DNA of 64,000 bases from JABWAJ01 sp038323375. GTDB lineage: Bacteria; Bacteroidota; Bacteroidia; Chitinophagales; Saprospiraceae. Location: assembly GCA_038323375.1 (NCBI GenBank), contig JBBQGV010000013.1:1-64000 (forward strand), written 5' to 3'. The translations under genes and the position numbers were made by a program. Numbering within the stretch: the first letter of the stretch is position 1; the number at the start of each line of letters is the position of its first letter. This document shows, one piece after another, positions 52,312 to 61,300 of the stretch. The notes beneath the pieces are model-generated. The model did not search any database. It was not told the DNA's origin and saw only the letters and a program-made list of their open reading frames with translations.

Positions 52312-55300
52312 ATGACCCGATTTTGCCTGATGTTTTTCAGTTTTACTTATTGCTGCACCCTTTTTGGCCAGGTGAACATCATTGACCCCAACGCAGCGGT
52401 GGCTCCGGACATTGATAAATGTTTCGGGGAAACAGTGATGGAGGCTGTTTTGCAATTCACCGCCAACGGCTCTAATGCCACCGTCTCGGTTCCCATGCCC
52501 ACAGGGGTATTTTACCAGCCGGGTAGTGTGGCTTTGGTTGCTCAAACGGGCGGTTTGACCATCTCGCAGAGCAACGGTGCCACTACCAATCCTGTTTTTA
52601 CCATCACAAAGCCCGGGGGATCCATTGGTTCGGGTAACGAAATTCGGTTTTCTTACCGCGTTCGCTCCAATTGTACGGCCATTGCGGGCACGCTTATTTT
52701 TCCCATCCAGGTAGCCTTCAACAGCCAGGTAAGGGTGGGAGAGCTTGCCGCAGATATTCTGGAAGCCGAGCTGAATTTATTGTCTCATCCCATCCAAACC
52801 GCAGCGATCGGCATCCCGGTAACGGTGCCCATTGCCATTCAGAACGGAGGCTTGGGCGATACGGATCATATCGTATTCAGCATTACCGAAACCGGCATGA
52901 CGACGACCCAAGTTACCGTGGCGGGTTTTCCGGCTACTTTTTTGGGTTTGGCGGGCAATACGCGTTCGTATCAGATTCCGGTGGCGGCTCTATCAGGCGG
53001 CGTGCTGAACAATACCGAAACCTTCATTGCCATGCGCACAGTGGTGCTCCAAGCGTGTGTGTTTAGTTCGTCTTACAGCGTCAATTGGGGGTGTGAAGCT
53101 GCGCTGTGCCAGTCTCCAACACCCACAGGGCCGGGCGAGTTTTTATTAGCTTCCGGTGAGCCTAATGTTGTCGTCACCTCAAACGTCATTACGCCGTTCA
53201 ATTTGTGTACAAATCCGGTTATTGACATCACATTCACCAACAATGGCACGGGAGTCGTGTCGGCGGCTACCGCTTTCAGCAATGTATTTCGCTTTGGCAT
53301 GAATGGAGCCAACGGATGGCCGACCAGCAACTGGATGACAACGGGCATCACCCTGAATGGTGCTGCCGTTGCCCACACCCCGGGTATGAATGGCACACCG
53401 GCTACCATCAATGCCAGCCAATTTACCGGGGTAGATCCCGATGGCCCCGGTACCGGCCTGTCGGACGTGGACGGGGATGGTAGTTTTGACGATTTGCTGC
53501 AAGGCGCTTCCATTACGTTTCGGGTAACGTTGAAATATACCTGTCCTACCGCCTGCCCTGCTCCGAATGAAACGGCAAGCCTGACGGCGGGTTCGACCTA
53601 TACCAATCAATGTGGCCAGAGCCGTTCTTCCACGGGCATTACAGGGCTGAATTTTGGGAGTACCGCCACGGGGTCCCCTGAGTTGTTTTATCCGGCCAGC
53701 GTGTTGGATGGCCAGCAGTTTCATGTACAAATTTGCCTGGCCCGCGATTTTAGCGGCGCTAATTGCTCCTCCAACGTCTTGTCGCTCAACCTTACTCTTC
53801 CTGATGGGGTTACAGCTACGGGCATAGGCACCATCAATGGCCATGCAGCGGTGGTGACAACCATGGGGAATGTCGCTACTGTGAGCGGTGTTTTTACTCC
53901 TGGTACGACTTGTTTCGACCTTGAGTTGAGCTATACTTGTCCGCAAAGTCCGCTGAATTTTACTTACGAAGCCATCTATACCTGTGATGCCGGATGTAGC
54001 TGTGTGCAGAAATGGGCTTGTGGCAATTTTACCATTTTAGGCGCGGATTGCAATCCTTGCCCCGATGGCGGGTTCACCACCAAAAATGTAGACGTCAGGC
54101 GCACAACGCTGGGCTTTACTGACCACACCGGGTCAACTTTCATTAACCCGGCTTCAGTTCCGTTGTCCAATTTGCGCAAAGGGATGCCCTGCGACGAGTT
54201 TCGATTCACCATCACCAATACCATGAATGGGGGCAGTGCAGGTACAGTTGCCTTCGATAATGCGTACATAGAGGTTGCCTACAACCAACTGTCGGGTGCT
54301 AATTTACTGGATTACGTCAGCGGAACTTTCGCTTATGTTGATGCCAGCACGGGCAATACTTTCAACAACATACCGCTGCCGACACCTGTCGTTTCGGTCA
54401 TTGGCGGGCGGCATATATTTTTATACAATTTTACCGCTTTTATTGCAACACTGCCGGGCGGCATGATGGAAGCTGGTGATATATTAACGGCATTTCCGGT
54501 GTTCCGCGTGCGCAACAACCCCGGGCTTACCGCCTCACCCACTCAGCCGGTGAATCCTTTGATAACGGCCTTTAATTTGGCCAATGCAATGGGGAATCCG
54601 GCACCCGGTGGCTCACCCCGTTTTAGCTGCGACGCTTTTGCACCCGAATTGTACCTACACAATCCGCGAGTATTTCCTTTGGCGGTTGCGGGTGCGCGTT
54701 CAGGGTGCGGCACGTACCAGGTGAGTGGATTCATCAACCACGAACTGACGATACTGGAAGACGAATACCCGTTGGAAATTCGTCCGCTTTTTCGCCTCAA
54801 CAACGTCTCTGTTCAGATCATGAATGGAGACAGCTACGACCCCTCGGTAACGCCTGTGCTGATGGTCTATGGTTCATCTGATGATCCCTGGTATACGGGC
54901 GCTTTCAACTTGCCTGCACCTTCTATTTCCGGAACGACCCTCACTTGGATCAACCCGGGAAATTGGCCGTTACACGATCTCGCGGGCATCAATCAGAGCA
55001 TTACCGGGTACCAATTGAAGTTTAACCTGATCAACTCCGGGTGCGCCAATTCTGTGAATGACGGCAATTTGGTCACCAACTGGAATTACAACCGCTTTGG
55101 GTATGGTTCAAACGGCTGCCAGATCGCTACGGCTTCCGGCCCGCAATCGGGTACAATCGGTGCGGGTGCTCCGGTTCATCGGCTGACCAACCTGACAGGA
55201 GCCATCAACGGTACTAAACGAGTAGAATGTTTTCAGGTAGAGGTCGAAAATACGACCGCCGATCGCGAAAGCCGCTTTGTTTGGTTGGCGATGGAAGACA

Positions 55301-58300
55301 ACCTCAGCCCAATGGATATCGTTTCGGTAAAAGACATCACTTCAGGGGGGCCTGTCAGCCTGCCTTTGCTTACTTACGCAAATGGTAAATGGGTAAAGCT
55401 GGCGACTTCTATGCCCGGGAATAGTGCCCGATTGGTTGAAATCTGTGTGACGTACAACGAATGCATCAGCAACAGCATGGTGGTGCGGCAAAGCTGGGAT
55501 TGCCCGGCTTATCCTGCCAATCCACTGCTGGCCACCTGCGCTACCCAAACAATAACCCTGAACATCTATCCGCGCTTGTCGGCGATACAAGGCAATTTTA
55601 TTGCGACGTCGCCACTGCCGGCCAACATGTGTGAACTGTTTGTTTATGATATTCTGGTCAATTCTTCCCAACAGGCGGATTTGCTCGACCCCAAGGCACG
55701 CGTAATTTTACCGGCGGGCATGGCATTGGAAGGCAATGTGCAAATCGAGTATCCCGACAACTCCGGTAATTTTCAAAATGCAACGCCTGCCATAAACGGA
55801 CAAGTTGTGGAGGTTGACCTGACCGATCATCCGGCGCTAAACGATACTTTGCCTGGCACCCTTAACGCCAACCTGGTGGCCTATCCGGGGGGAGAAGACC
55901 GGAGGGCACGGGTGCGCTTTTCAGTAAAGACCACCTGCGATTTCTTTTCAGGCGACCGCGTGGTTTACCAACCTTTTGCACAGTCGTCCTGCAACGGACA
56001 GGCCCAGGGAAGTGGTGCCCTGTTCCTGTCGCCGCGCATTCGGATTGTGGGTGCTGAACCGACGTACGAAGGCACTTTTAGCATCAATGTTGGCACCAAT
56101 GGCGTGATTGAAGGCTGCGATCCGCGCAGGGTTTTTGTCTCCTTGCAGTTGTCAGACCTTGTTGCTGCCGATGGCTTGCCTGCTGCTACGGGGTCAGCGG
56201 ATACCGTGTTTTTGAGTCTGCCGTCGGTTATGGATTACGTGCCTTCCAGTTTCACGTGTACAACGGTTCCGGGCGCCAATTGCCCGATTTTTCTTGGAGA
56301 GACCATCGCATCAGACGGTCGCCGGGTACTAAAATTTAAGCTGCCTCCCAATCTGATGATTCCCAACGGCGGTGTGGCTACCCTTGCTTTTCATTTTGAC
56401 CTGCAACCCCAGCAGGACATTGCATGCACCGTTAACGACAAGATAACGGGTCGAATCATTGCCGTTTACAACGATATTTTTTGTCCGACAACTGGCATGA
56501 ATTGCCCCGTCGTGAGGGCGCTTGCCGGAGAAGGCGAAACTCCGGTGGTGTTGAAAAAAATGGAATTGGACCTCGAAAGTTTCAGCATTGCCTGCAACGA
56601 CCTTGGGCAATTACAATACACCACCAGAATTCGGGTGAAAAATACTGCACTGGCCGCAGGGCAGTCAATTGAGGTAGAATACTATTGCCTGGATGCTCAG
56701 GGACTGGTCACCACCCTAATTGAAATCCGAACCCTTACGGGGCCATTGGCCATTGGTTCTTTGGTGACGCATACGGGAAGTTTTGCCGGTTGCGACCCTC
56801 AAAACGGGGTGCTGGTTTCCATTCCGCTTGTTAAAGCAGACGGGCAGTTTCAGTGCCATTGTGGGCCGGAAGCAAGAACGTCGAACAATCTACCCAAATG
56901 CCCCGGGGTAACGGTAACTGCCAGTGCGCTGGATGTTTGTGACAACGAAACCATTGCCCTGACCGCCACGCTCAGCGGAGCTGCAACTGGCGGTACCTGG
57001 TCGCGTATAGGGTTGGGGACTGCCGGGAGTTTTTCCAGCACGACGGCCCTGACGACTGTTTACACCCCAAGCGCTGCTGACATTGCGGCAGGACAGGTCA
57101 CATTATTGTTTACCACCAATGATCCAACGGGCACTTGTCCCCCCGGAGTGGATGTCGTCATTGTACCGATTTATCCGCGTCCAAGCGTAGCCGCGTCTAC
57201 CCTGACGGTATGCGCCAATGCTTTTGGCAGCAATATGGGAACGTTTAACCTGCCAATGGCTGATAATTTAGTTGACCCTCAGGATGTTCATGCCGTTACT
57301 TATCACACGACTCAGGCCAATGCAAACAACGGGGCATCCCCGCTTGCCAGCCCTTATACGGCGGCCAACAACACGGTTTTGTATGCCCGTGTGGTCAATG
57401 CGGTCACAGGCTGCTTCCGCACTACAACCCTTACCCTGCGCGTCAACCCGCTTCCTGTAGCCAATCCGGCATCATTAGCGGTTTGTGAACAGGCTCCGAC
57501 GGGCAGCGGACTTGGCATTTTTAACTTGACTCTGGCGAATGCCACCATCAATAACAGCATTGGAATAACGCTGAGTTACCACCTTACCCAGACAGAAGCT
57601 TTGTCCGGAGTCAATGCATTAGGTGCCATCATTACTTCAGGATCAGCCGTTTTATACGCTCGGGTGGTCAACAATGCAACAGGTTGTATCAATACGGTAG
57701 CCGTTACCCTGACCGTACGCCCAAGTCCAGTTGCTTATTCCGGGCAATTGCAAGCCTGCCCCAGCCAATTTGACGGAAGTCAGGCGGTATTTACCCTTTC
57801 TAATGCCAATGTGCAGGTTACCGGAGGGGTAGGGGGTCTTACGGTGACTTACCACCAAAGCCTTACGCATGCTCAGCAAGGCATCAATGCATTAAGCAAT
57901 GTGTACACTGCTCCGACCGACGATGTTTGGGTAAGGGTAACGAATGGTTTTGGCTGTTTCGATGTAGACCAGGTTCAATTGGTGGTTTTGGATGACCCTG
58001 AAATCCTGGCGGAAGGGGTGGATGTCCGTTGTTTTGGTGGTAGCGATGGCCGGGTTTCTGTTGCTGTGTTGGGAGGTGTTCTGCCCTATACTTACGATTG
58101 GAGTCACGACGGATCGGAAACTCCTGACAACGATCCGCAGGCCATTTTCGGATTGGCTGCCGGAAATTACAGCGTCACGGTCACGGACGGAAATGGCTGC
58201 CAGTCTTTAGACAACGTCACCCTACAGCAGCCCGCAACGGGCTTGTCGGCGGTAGTCAATGGCGTTACTCAGGTTAACTGTTACGGCGAGGCAACCGGCG

Positions 58301-61300
58301 CGATCCAAATGACGGTGACTGGTGGAAGTGCTCCTTATACCTACAACTGGTCTTCACCAGCTGCGGATGTAGAGGATCCGATCAATCTGCCCGCAGGTAT
58401 GTATACCGTTTTCGTAACGGATGTCATGGGCTGTACGGCTACGACCTCGACGACGATTACACAACCCACTACGCCCGTCGCGGCGGTTGCGAGCGTGGTC
58501 AACAATGCACTTTGCTCGGGCACCGGCACCGGTGTTGCGACTGTAATGGCCTCTGGAGGAACGCCGGGTTACACCTATGCCTGGAGCAATGGGCAAACCA
58601 CGCAGCAGGCAACCGGCTTGGTAGCGGGCGCTTATCAGGTGACGGTGACGGATGCCCAAGGTTGCGCTACGGTCGCTGCGGTCTTCATCAGCAATCCTGC
58701 CAATCTGGTGGCCAATATCACCCATCAGACCCCCGCCTTGTGCCAGGGGGTGGGCAACGGCACCGCTACGGTTACAGCCACTGGTGGAACGACCCCATAC
58801 ACTTACTTGTGGTCGGGTGGGCAAATAACACCCGTTGTGACCAATCTGGCTGCTGGTGTCCATAGCGTAACCATTACCGACAACCAGGGGTGCCAGGTTA
58901 CCGCAACAACCAATATTGCGGAGCCTACGCTGCTTACGCTGAGCACGGTGACCACACAACCCGTCAGTTGCGCAGGAGCAACCAATGGCTCAGGTACGGT
59001 TCTGGCTGCCGGGGGCACCCCGAATTATACCTATACATGGCCTGGAAACTTTGTTGGGGCTACCCGGAATGGCCTTGCAGCAGGCAATTATCTGGTAACG
59101 GTGACCGATGCCAACGGTTGTATGGCTATGACTACGGTTGTCATTGGTTCAAATGGCAGCCTGATCATTAATACCTTGCCGGATATCAGCGTTGTGTGTC
59201 CGGGCAGTCTGGTGCCTCCAATCGTTCTGAATGCCACGCCTTTTAATCCCAATATCATTTTTTCCTGGACCGGGGGTACACTGGCCGGATTGGCGGACGG
59301 TACGAGTACGGGGTTGAGTCCTCAAATTCCTTCATTCACGGCCGCTACAGCACAAGGCACGTATACGATTACGGTTACCGCTAATCTGCAAGGATGCATA
59401 GCTGTGCGAACCTTCAATATTACCATTCAGGACAATATCAAACCATCTTTTACCAATTGCCCCAACGGTATGATTATGGTTGGCAATGACCCTGACCTCT
59501 GTTCGGCCAAAGTCAACTGGACGCCACCCACTGCAATTGACAACTGCGGCGGTAATGTGTCCGTCATACAAACGATGGGCCTGGCCTCTGGCAGCGTATT
59601 TTCGGTCGGAACGCATCAAATCGTTTATACGGCCAATGACGGTAACGGGAATACCGCAACCTGCAGTTTTACCATCGTTGTGCTCGATACCCAAAATCCA
59701 TCCATTACCTGCCCGCCACAGGTCATACACCGAGCAGCGAATACCGGCTGCAATTTCACGCAAACCGGTACAGCGCTTGACGGCACAGCAAGCGACAACT
59801 GCCGGATCGTATCACTGACACACAACTACGCTGCTGCACCTTCCAATCAAACCCTCAGCGGTGCTGTTTTCCTGCCGGGAACGACGGTTGTTGTTTGGAC
59901 AGCCACGGATCAGGCCGGCCATACGAGCAGTTGTTCTTTTTCGATCACGGTAGCAGATAAAACAGCGCCGACCGTCACAGCGGGTACCTGTCCGGCCAAT
60001 ATTGTGGTCAACAATGACAATGGACTGTGCGGAGCAAGCGTGAATTTCACTGCACCAACCTTTGAAGACAATTGCGATGGCACTTTATTGACTGGAACGC
60101 TCAGCGGCCTTGCCTCGGGCAGTGTATTCCCGATTGGCGTTTCCATAGTGCGCTATACCTACACGGATGCAGCAGGGAATGGCCTGGCGGTTTGCGAATT
60201 TACCGTAACGGTCAATGATGCAGAAGCGCCGCAAATTGCTTGTCCGTCCAACATCACGGTGCGCACCGACGGCACCATTACCGGAGGCCCTGCAACCCTG
60301 ATCGGGACAGGCCCTTGTGGAGTTACGTTGTCTTACACGGCACCTGTTGGCACCGATAACTGCCCGAATCCACAAACCGATCTGATGAGCGGTTTTGGCG
60401 CCGGGGCAAACTATTATGAATATAATGGCACCTATACCCATCTCTGGCGGGTGACGGATGCTGCCGGGAATACCGTTACCTGCCAGTTTACCATCACTGT
60501 GGAAGATCCGATACTGCCTGTGATTATATGCCCTGTGAATACGACGGTTAGCACCGATCCTGGAGAATGTACCGCTGCGGTCACTTATGCACTGCCATTA
60601 GGCACAGATAATTGTCCCGGGTACACCATTGATTTGATTCAAGGGCCGGCTTCGGGGGCAAATTTCCCCATTGGAAATACGACCGTTATGTATGAAGTGG
60701 AAGACGATATGGGAAATACATCGAGCTGTTCCTTTGTCGTGACCGTCATTGACAATGAGGCACCTCAGTTTTTGGCTTGCCCGCCGAACCGCCCGATAAA
60801 CGCATCAACGGGGGCAGCAAATGATTGTATTGGCTTGGTGCCCAATATGCTGCCTGAGGTTGTTGCCAGTGACAATTGCACGTCTGCTGCTGCGCTGGCA
60901 GCTACTGCGGTACAGCATCCCGCAGCGGGTACGCCTTTCGGCGGAATGCACGGCGCGACCCAAACCGTCATTTTCACCCTTACCGATGCAGCAGGCAATA
61001 CCCAGACCTGTACGACGGTTTTAACCCTGACAGATGACGTGGCACCTGCCATTTCCTGCACCCCGACAACCCGTACCGTGGACGCCAACGCTAACTGCAC
61101 CTATCAGGTATCGGGAACGGCTTTTGATCCGATTTGGGCAGACAACTGTGCGGCAACCCTACGCCATGACTATGCTCCCGCACCCAACAGCCATACCCTG
61201 GCCGGCGCGGTTTTTCCGATTGGTACTACGGTCGTTGTTTTTACGGCAACCGATGCCGGTGGCAACCCGGTTAGTTGTGCCATCACGATTGTGGTAGAAG

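Noticed and set aside
53179..53946. 255-codon minus-strand frame inside the adhesin gene (and similar frames to 63.4 kb)
   Set aside because: Antisense to a continuous plus-strand frame of recognisable repeats; low-complexity shadow.
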